Assembly: GCA_003448685.1 (NCBI GenBank)
Contig: DLXW01000093.1
Span: forward strand, 8,366-27,587
Direction: 5' to 3'
Origin: Cyanothece sp. UBA12306
GTDB taxonomy: Bacteria; Cyanobacteriota; Cyanobacteriia; Cyanobacteriales; Microcystaceae
Length of the DNA stretch: 19,222 nt
Shown here: in pieces, positions 1-6,688 of the stretch
How the letters are laid out: each line of letters opens with the position of its first letter
Numbering within the stretch: the stretch's first letter is position 1
The notes under the pieces: model-generated
Told to the model about the DNA's origin: nothing
What the model saw: the letters and a program-made list of their open reading frames with translations, nothing else
Database searches by the model: none
Made by a program: the position numbers and the translations under genes

Positions 1-11
1 ACTTCTGACTT
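1..11. repeat. ACTTCTG heptamer repeat fragment at window edge
   Basis: The window opens with ACTTCTGACTT, one and a half units of the heptamer that also occurs in tandem at 9706-9726. Short tandem heptamers of this kind are common in cyanobacterial intergenic regions. The array probably continues to the left of the window, which cannot be seen. Just downstream, GAGAC (13-17) and GTCTC (31-35) could pair weakly. Confidence 0.4.
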
Positions 12-72
12 GGAGACTTCGTTAAGTACCGTCTCTTGATTAGAAAACTGCTCTAAATAATTAGGAGATGGT

Positions 73-159
73 ATGTCTAAATTAGGGCAGAAACTCAAAG
101 GTCTGAAGCTCAACCAAAAATCTTGCTTTTTGCCCCTAATTTCCCTGCCTTTTGTTTGA
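73..159 (+). CDS. Possible 28-codon small ORF in a structured leader
   Basis: An ATG follows AGGAG (63-67) after 5 nt and opens a 28-codon frame ending in TGA. The product would begin MSKLGQKLKGLKLNQK, with a basic N-terminus and a hydrophobic C-terminus (FLPLISLPFV). I recognise no family. The frame overlaps an RNA-like fold: AAATTAGGGCA (79-89) pairs with TG-C-CCCTAATTT (131-142) with one bulged base, and GAAGC (105-109) pairs with GCTTT (125-129) inside it. The fold may be the real feature and the frame a coincidence. The good Shine-Dalgarno sequence is the only argument for translation. Confidence 0.2.
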   Translation: MSKLGQKLKGLKLNQKSCFLPLISLPFV

Positions 160-187
160 TAAAATTGGATTTAAGCTATCAAATCCC

Positions 188-218
188 CCATCATATTGCT
201 TGCTTCAATTAATGATGG
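188..218 (+). promoter_or_regulatory. Hairpin in the leader of the comFB-like gene
   Basis: CCATCAT (188-194) plus ATTG (195-198) pair with CAAT (206-209) plus ATGATGG (212-218). This gives an 11-bp stem with a 2-nt bulge and the 7-nt loop CTTGCTT. No T-run follows on either strand, so it is not a simple intrinsic terminator. It lies 75 nt upstream of the next start codon and could be a 5'-UTR structure or a DNA-binding site. Confidence 0.4.
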
Positions 219-257
219 AAGTGTCAATCTGACTGAAAATTATTGATAATTGCTAAC

Positions 258-269
258 AAGATTAATCTT
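258..269. promoter_or_regulatory. 12-bp palindrome upstream of the comFB-like gene
   Basis: AAGATTAATCTT is a perfect 12-bp palindrome 23 bp upstream of the start codon at 293. Its position suits a transcription-factor site near the promoter. It is AT-rich, so chance is possible, and no regulator is implied by the sequence. Confidence 0.25.
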
Positions 270-292
270 AAAAGCTAATAACTTTTTATGGT

Positions 293-844
293 ATGAGTAT
301 TCAAAACATTGTCGAACGCGCGTTAGAAGACGGCTATCTCACTCCAATCATGGAAGCAGAGGTAGGACGTATTTGCGAATCAGCTGCTGAACTACCTCTA
401 GAAGAATATATGGCTTTGGACCAACTGATGGGAGCTTTATTAACTGGAGAAGTAACCGCCATGCCTCGCAAACAATTTATCAACGTTATGGAAGAATTAG
501 TTCTTAGTGAAGCAATTAGCAGAATGGCTGAGCTTGAGACTAAAAATACCAATCAAGCTGATGCAAGCGGCAAAAACTTGGCTAATCCAGATGTAGGAGA
601 TATTGCAGCCTATGCCCTGAACCGCTTACCCCCCCTTTATGCTACCACCGAAGAAGGGGCTCAATATCAACGTCAGCGAGCGAAAGAAGAACTACAAACT
701 CTGATTGTACAGCAAGTAGAAGAAGGGATAAGACGCTATATTGAATGTCCAATTGTTCCTGACCGAAATCCCCTGGAAAAACCCGACCGACAAGATGTAC
801 TTGAGAAAATGACGGCTTTACTCAAGTCTTTAGCTCCCGAATAG
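293..844 (+). CDS. ComFB/CdgR-family cyclic-dinucleotide receptor-like protein
   Basis: This 183-residue soluble protein is recognisable as the cyanobacterial ComFB (late competence) family. Its N-terminal half carries the conserved stretches GYLTPIMEAEVGRICESA (about 14-31), LPLEEYMALDQLMGALLTGEV (about 34-54) and PRKQFINVMEELVLSEAI (about 58-75). Members have been reported to bind c-di-GMP and/or c-di-AMP; the Anabaena protein is called CdgR and is linked to cell size, and the Synechocystis one to competence and pili. That function is family knowledge, not visible here. The C-terminal half (about 95-183) is a helical extension. No Shine-Dalgarno precedes the ATG. The sigG-like gene begins within 100 nt downstream on the same strand, so co-transcription is likely. 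Confidence 0.8.
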   Translation: MSIQNIVERALEDGYLTPIMEAEVGRICESAAELPLEEYMALDQLMGALLTGEVTAMPRKQFINVMEELVLSEAISRMAELETKNTNQADASGKNLANPDVGDIAAYALNRLPPLYATTEEGAQYQRQRAKEELQTLIVQQVEEGIRRYIECPIVPDRNPLEKPDRQDVLEKMTALLKSLAPE

Positions 845-942
845 AAACTAAGATGGGGACAATCAAAAAAGTGGGAACTTGCTTGTTAATTTGGCCGTCT
901 CAGGGTATTAATGTGAGGAGTAATTACGGATTGGGTAAGCTC

Positions 943-1617
943 ATGAGTCAAGCAATTCCTGCATCCTGGTCAACAGCGAAAACAACAGAAATTGGTAAGC
1001 TTGTTGGTCCAGATCAACTCTCGGATTCTCCAGAGAAACTTTCAAACTACGATTTGATTTTGTACTGTCAAGAGGGCTTTCACCCTGATAGGGCTGCTTT
1101 CTCTGAACTGCTAAGTCGTTATCAGTCCCATGTAGACAGAATTCTCTATCATTTAGCCCCAGATTGGCAAGATAGAGCAGATCTCGCACAAGAAGTCTGG
1201 ATTCGAGTTTATCGCAATATTAAGCGCCTTAATGAACCAGTAAAATTCCGTGGTTGGTTAAGTCGCATCGCTACTAACTTGTTTTACGATGAATTGCGCA
1301 AGCGCAAACGGGTTAGTCATCCAATTTCTTTAGATGCACCTCGGCGCGTCGATGATGGAGAAATTGAATGGGATATTGTTTCGGATTATCCAAGTCCTGA
1401 TGATAATTTAGCAACTCGGGAATTTTATGACCGCTTAAAATTAGCGATCGCCGATTTACCTGAAGCCTTTCGCACAACCATCATTTTACGAGAAATTGAA
1501 GGCATGGCCTACGAAGAAATTGCCCAATTAACCGGCGTTTCTTTAGGAACCGTTAAATCTCGGATTGCTCGTGCTAGAGCTAAGTTACAATCAGTGCTAC
1601 AACAATATCTAGACTAA
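943..1617 (+). CDS. sigG: ECF-type RNA polymerase sigma factor, SigG-like
   Basis: The product is a 224-residue group-4 (ECF) sigma factor that directs RNA polymerase to a stress regulon. Region 2 spans about 53-122, with the core-binding DLAQEVWIRVYRNI segment at about 80-93. Region 4 spans about 165-217 and contains the helix-turn-helix EEIAQLTGVSLGTVKSRIAR. Length and sequence fit cyanobacterial SigG, which is paired with an anti-sigma factor, as here. The start is uncertain. The frame is open from an ATG at 853, only 8 bp after the upstream stop. GAGGAG (915-920) is well placed for a TTG at 931. I chose the ATG at 943 because the product then has the usual length. The gene contains a HIP1 site (1444-1451). 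Confidence 0.85.
   Translation: MSQAIPASWSTAKTTEIGKLVGPDQLSDSPEKLSNYDLILYCQEGFHPDRAAFSELLSRYQSHVDRILYHLAPDWQDRADLAQEVWIRVYRNIKRLNEPVKFRGWLSRIATNLFYDELRKRKRVSHPISLDAPRRVDDGEIEWDIVSDYPSPDDNLATREFYDRLKLAIADLPEAFRTTIILREIEGMAYEEIAQLTGVSLGTVKSRIARARAKLQSVLQQYLD
1444..1451. repeat. HIP1 octamer GCGATCGC (eight copies in the window)
   Basis: GCGATCGC occurs at 1444-1451, 2115-2122, 4614-4621, 4987-4994, 6818-6825, 7927-7934, 17550-17557 and 19035-19042. This palindrome is strongly over-represented in most cyanobacterial genomes and is good evidence for the origin of the DNA. Copies are absent from 7935 to 17549, including sasA, GH57 and the patatin-like gene. Confidence 0.9.
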
Positions 1618-1628
1618 CTTGACCAGGA

Positions 1629-1694
1629 AATCACCCTAATGGTGATTGTCCTTCAATAATTGATAACATATATGACCCTTAATTATCAATTATT
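1629..1694 (+). promoter_or_regulatory. Two hairpins between sigG and its anti-sigma gene
   Basis: The first hairpin pairs AATCACC (1629-1635) with GGTGATT (1641-1647) around the loop CTAAT. The second is a perfect 12-bp stem, AATAATTGATAA (1655-1666) with TTATCAATTATT (1683-1694), around a 16-nt loop. Neither is followed by a T-run. They could stabilise the sigG 3' end, attenuate read-through and so set the sigma:anti-sigma ratio, or be a copy of the AT-rich TTATCAATTA repeats seen near 13780 as well. Confidence 0.45.
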
Positions 1695-1787
1695 AATTCT
1701 TTGGTGAGGGGTGTCATGACATTGCTATCATTTAGCATACGTCTCCGCAACCAAGTGCTTTGGTTTAGCTGTTTGGAGAGGTTTATC

Positions 1788-2282
1788 ATGATGTCTAACT
1801 TTGAACACGAAGATTGGCCATCCGCCACCGATACCAGTGATATGAATGAGAATGATCAATTTGAGCGTTTTGAGTTGTTGAGTGCCTATCTAGATGGAGA
1901 AGCAACAGCAGCAGAACGCAAGCAAGTCCAGCAATGGCTAGACAGTGATCCTCAATTTCATCAACTATATCGACAACTTTCTCGTATACAACGAGAAATG
2001 CCGACAATGACCATTCCTGAGAGTTCGCACTCAAGTGAGAAATTATCTCAGGAAGTCTTTAAGGCTATTGATCATCAAAACCAGAATAGAAGACTCGCTG
2101 TCTGTGGTGGCATAGCGATCGCCGCCCTTGTGGTGGGAGTTATTTCTAACTTTTATGGGCGTGACGGGACTTTATCGCCTCATTTTGCTGATATTGCTCC
2201 CCAAATGACCGATATAGAGGCTGAACCCCTGACTATTGCTCTAAATCGTCCAACCGTGGAAATTCCGCTGTCTGCTCGGTAA
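1788..2282 (+). CDS. Membrane-anchored anti-sigma factor for SigG
   Basis: The product is 164 residues. Residues 25-70 hold an anti-sigma N-terminal helix motif (FELLSAYLDGEATAAERKQV, then WLDSDPQFHQLYRQL), expected to hold SigG inactive at the membrane. The classical zinc HxxxCxxC motif is absent, so this is a non-zinc type. One TM helix lies at about 103-123 (LAVCGGIAIAALVVGVISNF), followed by a short outer tail of about 40 residues. The frame is open to 1701, but GGAGAGG (1775-1781) points to the ATG at 1788 or the adjacent one at 1791. It contains a HIP1 site (2115-2122). Its position directly after sigG is the main support for the partner assignment. Confidence 0.75.
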   Translation: MMSNFEHEDWPSATDTSDMNENDQFERFELLSAYLDGEATAAERKQVQQWLDSDPQFHQLYRQLSRIQREMPTMTIPESSHSSEKLSQEVFKAIDHQNQNRRLAVCGGIAIAALVVGVISNFYGRDGTLSPHFADIAPQMTDIEAEPLTIALNRPTVEIPLSAR

Positions 2283-2287
2283 TATAC

Positions 2288-2695
2288 CTAGTAATCCTTG
2301 TCTTGAGTCCACCATCCTGAAGTAATTAGTTTACCGCCTAATTGCTTAATTTTTTCAACAGTCATCAGATATCCCCAAGCTTCCCCTAGGAGTTCTCCTA
2401 TTGGGGAATAGATAACTAGATTTTGTCGTAAATATTGGCTATCTTGGGGAGATCTCAAGGGATAATAATCTTCGAGATCATCTAGTTTTTGTAAAACTGT
2501 ATCATCAAAAAATTTTAGCAAGTAACCTTGGACTTTTTGGTTTCCTCTGGTCATAGCCGGATAGCCTAAACTAAGGTGATAGAGTTGTCCATAAGTATAG
2601 GCTTTGATTATCTCTATCACTTTTTTTTGGCAATAACTGCGATAGTTACATTCTCCTGGTTTTAAGGTTCCGTAAACAAAAACTTTCAAGACCAA
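2288..2695 (-). CDS. Gamma-glutamylcyclotransferase-like (GGCT/AIG2 fold) protein
   Basis: This 135-residue protein has the family signature VFVYGTLKPG at residues 5-14, which forms the substrate-binding loop, and the acidic LDDLEDYYP motif at about 71-79, whose Glu75 is the likely catalytic acid/base. Relatives release 5-oxoproline from gamma-glutamyl amino acids or gamma-glutamylamines, but substrates in this fold vary and cannot be read from sequence. It ends 5 bp from the convergent anti-sigma gene with no obvious terminator between them. It diverges from the solute-binding protein gene across about 109 bp of AT-rich DNA. Confidence 0.8.
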   Translation of the reverse strand: MVLKVFVYGTLKPGECNYRSYCQKKVIEIIKAYTYGQLYHLSLGYPAMTRGNQKVQGYLLKFFDDTVLQKLDDLEDYYPLRSPQDSQYLRQNLVIYSPIGELLGEAWGYLMTVEKIKQLGGKLITSGWWTQDKDY

Positions 2696-2804
2696 TTGTT
2701 AATTCCTGATTTATTATTATGATCTAGGATAATTATAGTATTTTTGTAGAAAAAAATAACAGATTTCAACTTACTTTAATAATCCCTTACTAATTGATTG
2801 ATTC

Positions 2805-3656
2805 ATGCTACAAAAAATAAAATTTTTATTAACTATTTATGGCTTAAGTTTATCATTTTTTTTACCCCAATTAACTTGGGCAAAGTCTTTTGAAGAAGAT
2901 ATCAAAGAAACAGGAATTTTAAAGATAGGCATCAGACAAGACTCACCTCTTTTTGGTTTAGGTAATAGTTACGAGGGTTATTGTCAGGATTTTGGTCAGG
3001 AACTAACAAAAATTATTGGACAAAAATGGAATAAAAAAATCAAGTTAGAGTTAATTAAATCTACAACACAAAATCGATGGGATTTAGTTAAAAATAAAAT
3101 AGCACATTTTGAATGTGGGCCAAATACTATTAATTTACAGCGAGAAAAGGAATCTAATATTAAATTTTCTCAGCCTTTTTTTGTGACAGCAACTCAAGTT
3201 TTTACTAAGCCACAAGTTCAAGAAGAAGCTCTTATAAAAGGAACTATTGGAGTTATTAAAAATACAACCAATGAAGAAGATATTAAAAAAGTTTATTCTC
3301 CAGAACAGATCAATAATAGTTTTTTGAATCGTCGTCAGGGAATTGAAGCAGTACAACAAGGAAAAATTGAAGGATTTGCCAGTGATGGTATTTTATTAAT
3401 GGGAACTACTTTAGCTTTGCAATTAAACCCTAATAGTTATAATATTCTTACTCCTCTTAAAGATGATCGCCCTTTTTGTGCTGCCTATGGAATGATTCTT
3501 CCCGATGGAGAAGATAATGCTGCTTGGCGAAAAACAGTTAATGAATTAATCGCCAAAACCGGTAAAGGGGAAGTAATTTGGGATCAATGGTTTCTACCTT
3601 TTTTCCCCTATTTAGCTAAGGTTCTTCAGGGATGCCAAAGTCCTGTTAATAAGTAG
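2805..3656 (+). CDS. Periplasmic family-3 (amino-acid type) solute-binding protein
   Basis: The product is 283 residues with an N-terminal signal peptide of about 26 residues (cleavage probably after LTWA). The body is the SBP_bac_3 bilobal fold: GILKIGIRQDSPLFG at about 37-51 opens lobe 1, Arg91 in TTQNRWDLV is placed like the residue that binds a ligand carboxylate, and Asp194 in GFASDG like the residue that binds an alpha-amino group. An amino acid or similar small ligand is therefore likely. No permease or ATPase gene is adjacent, so it is an orphan receptor that may serve a transporter elsewhere or a sensor. The mature part has four cysteines (YCQ, ECG, FCA, GCQ) that could form disulfides. 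No clear Shine-Dalgarno is present. Confidence 0.75.
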   Translation: MLQKIKFLLTIYGLSLSFFLPQLTWAKSFEEDIKETGILKIGIRQDSPLFGLGNSYEGYCQDFGQELTKIIGQKWNKKIKLELIKSTTQNRWDLVKNKIAHFECGPNTINLQREKESNIKFSQPFFVTATQVFTKPQVQEEALIKGTIGVIKNTTNEEDIKKVYSPEQINNSFLNRRQGIEAVQQGKIEGFASDGILLMGTTLALQLNPNSYNILTPLKDDRPFCAAYGMILPDGEDNAAWRKTVNELIAKTGKGEVIWDQWFLPFFPYLAKVLQGCQSPVNK

Positions 3657-3670
3657 TTATTGAACTACTT
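3651..3670. terminator. Perfect hairpin carrying both convergent stop codons
   Basis: AAGTAGTT (3651-3658) and AACTACTT (3663-3670) form an 8-bp perfect inverted repeat with a 4-nt loop. The TAG of the upstream gene (3654-3656) and the TAG of the ParA gene (complement of 3665-3667) sit at mirror positions in the two arms. It could be a shared bidirectional 3'-end structure, but there is no T-run on either side. Confidence 0.4.
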
Positions 3671-4555
3671 GGAAGGTAACTTAGCTAAAAACTCTTCCGT
3701 TAATTTAATAAAAGCTTTAGAACCACTAGAATTAGGCATCGCTGTAACTACTGGCATAAAAGTATCAACAGCTTTGGCAACATTAACATCCATGGGAATG
3801 GAAGTATTAAATAATTGACGCGGGGTAAAATCTTGTTGAACTCTTTTGATGACCCGATTGTAATAGCGACTGAGTAAACCTCCCCCTGAAGCAATAAAGA
3901 TAACTCCTAATAAATTAAGATTTAAAGGTTCAGTATTTTTATGGCTTTCTTTTAGCCTAGCAATACGTCTTTCTAATAATTGCATACCCACAATTGATAG
4001 AGGTTCGGGACGAGCAGGAAGTAAATAATAATTACTAGCAGCTAAACCACTACGGGTTAAAAGATTGTACCCAGGAGCGCAGTCCATAATCACAAAATCA
4101 TAGTATTCGATCACTGATTTAATAATTTTCTGGATTAAAACCCTTTCAAAATGATTCCAAACAGTTTCAAAATTAGGATTATCGACAATAGTTGCTTGTT
4201 TGTGAAGAGTTTCCGAAACAATATATTCATCATAAAGTTCTAGATCACCTGGCAACAAATCTAACCCTTCAATATCACAAATATAGGGTTGGATAATATC
4301 ATGAATATCGAGTTTACTGTAGGGATTAGGTTGAATAATATTATCGAGTAAATAACTGAGGGTGCGGCGTTTTTTGCGAGTATTAGCGAACTCATGGGGA
4401 GACATTAAACTGAGAGTAGCACTAATTTGAGCATCTAGATCTAATACCAATACCCGTTTCCCATGATATTTAGCTAAACAGGTGGCTAAATTAACTGTTA
4501 AAGTGGTTTTACCTACTCCACCTTTCATGTTAACGGTACTAATAACTAATCCCAT
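3665..4555 (-). CDS. Orphan ParA/MinD-type ATPase
   Basis: The 296-residue product is a P-loop ATPase of the ParA/Soj group. It has the deviant Walker A KGGVGKTT at 11-18 with the signature lysine K11, the Walker A' LDLDAQ at 38-43 (Ala where DxDPQ is usual) and a Walker B segment YDFVIMDCAPG. Such proteins form ATP-dependent dimers that position DNA, carboxysomes or other cargo. The frame is open to 4696, but AAGGA just upstream of the ATG at 4555 and the start MGLVISTVNM mark the likely start. No parB or cargo-adaptor gene is adjacent, so the cargo is unknown. It lies 166 bp downstream of proW on the same strand. A HIP1 site is at 4614-4621 in the gap. Confidence 0.8.
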   Translation of the reverse strand: MGLVISTVNMKGGVGKTTLTVNLATCLAKYHGKRVLVLDLDAQISATLSLMSPHEFANTRKKRRTLSYLLDNIIQPNPYSKLDIHDIIQPYICDIEGLDLLPGDLELYDEYIVSETLHKQATIVDNPNFETVWNHFERVLIQKIIKSVIEYYDFVIMDCAPGYNLLTRSGLAASNYYLLPARPEPLSIVGMQLLERRIARLKESHKNTEPLNLNLLGVIFIASGGGLLSRYYNRVIKRVQQDFTPRQLFNTSIPMDVNVAKAVDTFMPVVTAMPNSSGSKAFIKLTEEFLAKLPSK

Positions 4556-4721
4556 TGATAAAATCCTTTTTTGATGCGTAGTTCTCTGACTTAAAATCAG
4601 TGTATCAGGATTAGCGATCGCTTGGCTAACACTATCAACGGTAATAAGCTGAATACAGAATTTGCTTTTTAGTAAACCTATTTTGTAGATAAACAATTAA
4701 GAGTAGTTTCGTTAGTGATAA

Positions 4722-5618
4722 TTAAGAAAATCTACTAGATTGGGTGATACGATCGAGCATAATTGCTAACAAAACAATCCCTAAACCCCCTACAGCAGCT
4801 AATCCCACATCTAAACGACCCACTCCTTGTAATACCATCTGTCCGAGTCCTGGGACAGCAATCATGGAGGTAACAACGGACATAGATAAAGCCATCAGAA
4901 TAGCTTGATTAACCCCTGCTAAAATGGTTGGCATGGCTAGGGGAATTTGTGCTTCCCACAACACTTGTAGAGGAGTTGAACCAAAGGCGATCGCAGCTTC
5001 AACTACTTCTGGGGAAACTTGTCTAATGCCTAAATTAGTCAAACGAATTAGGGGAGGGATCGCAAAAATGATTGTGGCAATTACCCCAGGTACTTCTCCA
5101 ATACCAAACAGCATGACTACAGGAACAAGATAGACAAAGGAGGGAAGGGTTTGCATCACATCTAGCAGAGGACGAATTACTTGTTCAATGCGATCATTTT
5201 TAGAACAAATAATACCGACGGGAATACCAACAACCAGACAAAATACCACTGCTGTTACCACTAGTGCTAAAGATACCATTGATTGTTCCCAGATATCGAC
5301 AAAACCAATTAAAATTAAGGATATGATGCTATAAATAGCAATTTTTTTTCCTACCAATTTCCAGGTAATTATCCCAAGAACTATGATAAAAATTAGAGGA
5401 GGAATGGCAAGAAAAAACCATTCTATACTTTTTAATATCCAACTAATAGGAAAGCTAATAGCTTGAAAAAAGGGACGAAAGTTATTAACAATAAAATTAA
5501 TAAATTGAGTAATCCAATCATCAAGAGGAATCGTATAAAGTTGAAAGGGGTTTAAGATAGTATCTATCCCTGATACATTTTGAGTAGACATTAGATAATA
5601 AATTAATAATTCAGACAT
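4722..5618 (-). CDS. proW: Glycine betaine/proline ABC transporter permease
   Basis: This polytopic membrane protein (298 residues) carries the BPD_transp_1 permease domain in its C-terminal two thirds. The coupling (EAA) loop that docks on the ATPase is around EVVEAAIAFGSTPLQVLWEA, and VGIPVGIICSKNDR lies before it. An N-terminal segment of about 65 residues precedes the first TM helix, as in ProW proteins. A TTG at 5621 directly precedes the ATG used here; an ATG at 5591 is another possibility. None has a Shine-Dalgarno sequence. It is the last gene of the proV-proX-proW operon, 17-20 bp after proX. A HIP1 site is at 4987-4994. Confidence 0.88.
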   Translation of the reverse strand: MSELLIYYLMSTQNVSGIDTILNPFQLYTIPLDDWITQFINFIVNNFRPFFQAISFPISWILKSIEWFFLAIPPLIFIIVLGIITWKLVGKKIAIYSIISLILIGFVDIWEQSMVSLALVVTAVVFCLVVGIPVGIICSKNDRIEQVIRPLLDVMQTLPSFVYLVPVVMLFGIGEVPGVIATIIFAIPPLIRLTNLGIRQVSPEVVEAAIAFGSTPLQVLWEAQIPLAMPTILAGVNQAILMALSMSVVTSMIAVPGLGQMVLQGVGRLDVGLAAVGGLGIVLLAIMLDRITQSSRFS

Positions 5619-5638
5619 CAAAATATTTGACTTTTAGT

Positions 5639-6673
5639 TTATTGATTACTAGCTTGTTCAATCCAACTATCAAATAATTCTTGATTATTGGCTACCCATT
5701 CTTGAGCATGACGACGAATATCTTCTGGTTTGTTTTCTCCTTCCTTAATCTTTAGACTTTCTTGATTAATATCTTCAGCAGGAATTTGGACTAATTCAAA
5801 CCAACGTTTAGCGATGGGATTATTTTCTAAGAATTGTTTGTTAGCTACAATACGTTGTTCAGTGTTAGGAAAACCCAAATTTTTACCATTGGCTGAGGTA
5901 TCTTTTTCTGTGAGATCACCCATTTTTTCTGGAACAGAAGTGAAAGGAACTTCTAACCAAACGACATCTTGATCGGGTTTTAACACAGCACTAACCCAAT
6001 GGGGATTATAGGCATAGAATAATATGGGTTCTCCTTCCTTATAGCGAGTAATACTATCAGCGAGTAAAGCGGTGTATTGTCCTCGATTATGTTCAACAGT
6101 ATCCCTGAGTTTATAAGCATCGAGATGGTGTTCTATAATTAATTCACAACCCCAACCTGCGTTACAACCAACTAAATTTGCTTTTCCATCACCATCAGAA
6201 TCAAATAGCTTAGCAATTTTTGGATCTTTTAATTGTTCAATATTGGTAATATTATATTCCTCGGCTGTTTTTTTATCAATTTGATATCCTTGTATACCAT
6301 CAGGGGTAAGAACACCCAGTGTTTTTAGCTTTTCTTCCCCACCAGCATTGTTAAAGAATTGTGTGTGGGCAGGATGATAGAAAATTACACTATAGTCTAA
6401 ATCTCTATTAGCTAAAGAAATATAAATAGGTGGATATTCAATTTCTTGAGGAGTTTCCACTTTATAACCCAGTTTTTCTAAGCCTATTTTCACAATTTCT
6501 GTTTGAAAATGTTCTTCTACCCAGGTACTATGGGCAGTCCGTAAGGTCGGTTTTTGATTAGATTGTGTTGTATTATCTTGTGATGGAGGTGTTTGTTGAC
6601 AAGCGATTAAACTTGTTAACAAAATCATCAGGACTATTTTTAAATTCAATTTTGGTAATTGTTGGCTGAACAT
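5639..6673 (-). CDS. proX: Glycine betaine/proline-binding lipoprotein
   Basis: The 344-residue product is the ProX-type ligand-binding protein of the betaine transporter. The N-terminus is a lipoprotein signal peptide with lipobox LIAC (Cys25), so the mature protein should be lipid-anchored rather than free, unlike E. coli ProX. The segment GCNAGWGCE matches the disulfide loop of E. coli ProX. Trp residues in HSTWVEEH, NAGWGCE and YNPHWVS are positioned like the aromatic box that holds the trimethylammonium group. The C-terminal half aligns well by eye with E. coli ProX (RYKEGEPILFYAYNPHWVS, DVVWLEVPF). It sits 15 bp after proV and before proW, an order that differs from E. coli V-W-X. Confidence 0.9.
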   Translation of the reverse strand: MFSQQLPKLNLKIVLMILLTSLIACQQTPPSQDNTTQSNQKPTLRTAHSTWVEEHFQTEIVKIGLEKLGYKVETPQEIEYPPIYISLANRDLDYSVIFYHPAHTQFFNNAGGEEKLKTLGVLTPDGIQGYQIDKKTAEEYNITNIEQLKDPKIAKLFDSDGDGKANLVGCNAGWGCELIIEHHLDAYKLRDTVEHNRGQYTALLADSITRYKEGEPILFYAYNPHWVSAVLKPDQDVVWLEVPFTSVPEKMGDLTEKDTSANGKNLGFPNTEQRIVANKQFLENNPIAKRWFELVQIPAEDINQESLKIKEGENKPEDIRRHAQEWVANNQELFDSWIEQASNQ

Positions 6674-6688
6674 TGTTTAATAATAATC

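Noticed and set aside
853..942. In-frame N-terminal extension of the sigma factor
   Set aside because: It would add 30 residues (starting MGTIKKVG) without a ribosome-binding site 8 bp after the previous stop; SigG proteins normally begin near the chosen start.
4556..4696. In-frame extension of the ParA gene
   Set aside because: It adds 47 residues unlike ParA N-termini and covers a HIP1 site and probable leader; the ATG at 4555 has AAGGA upstream and the standard ParA start.
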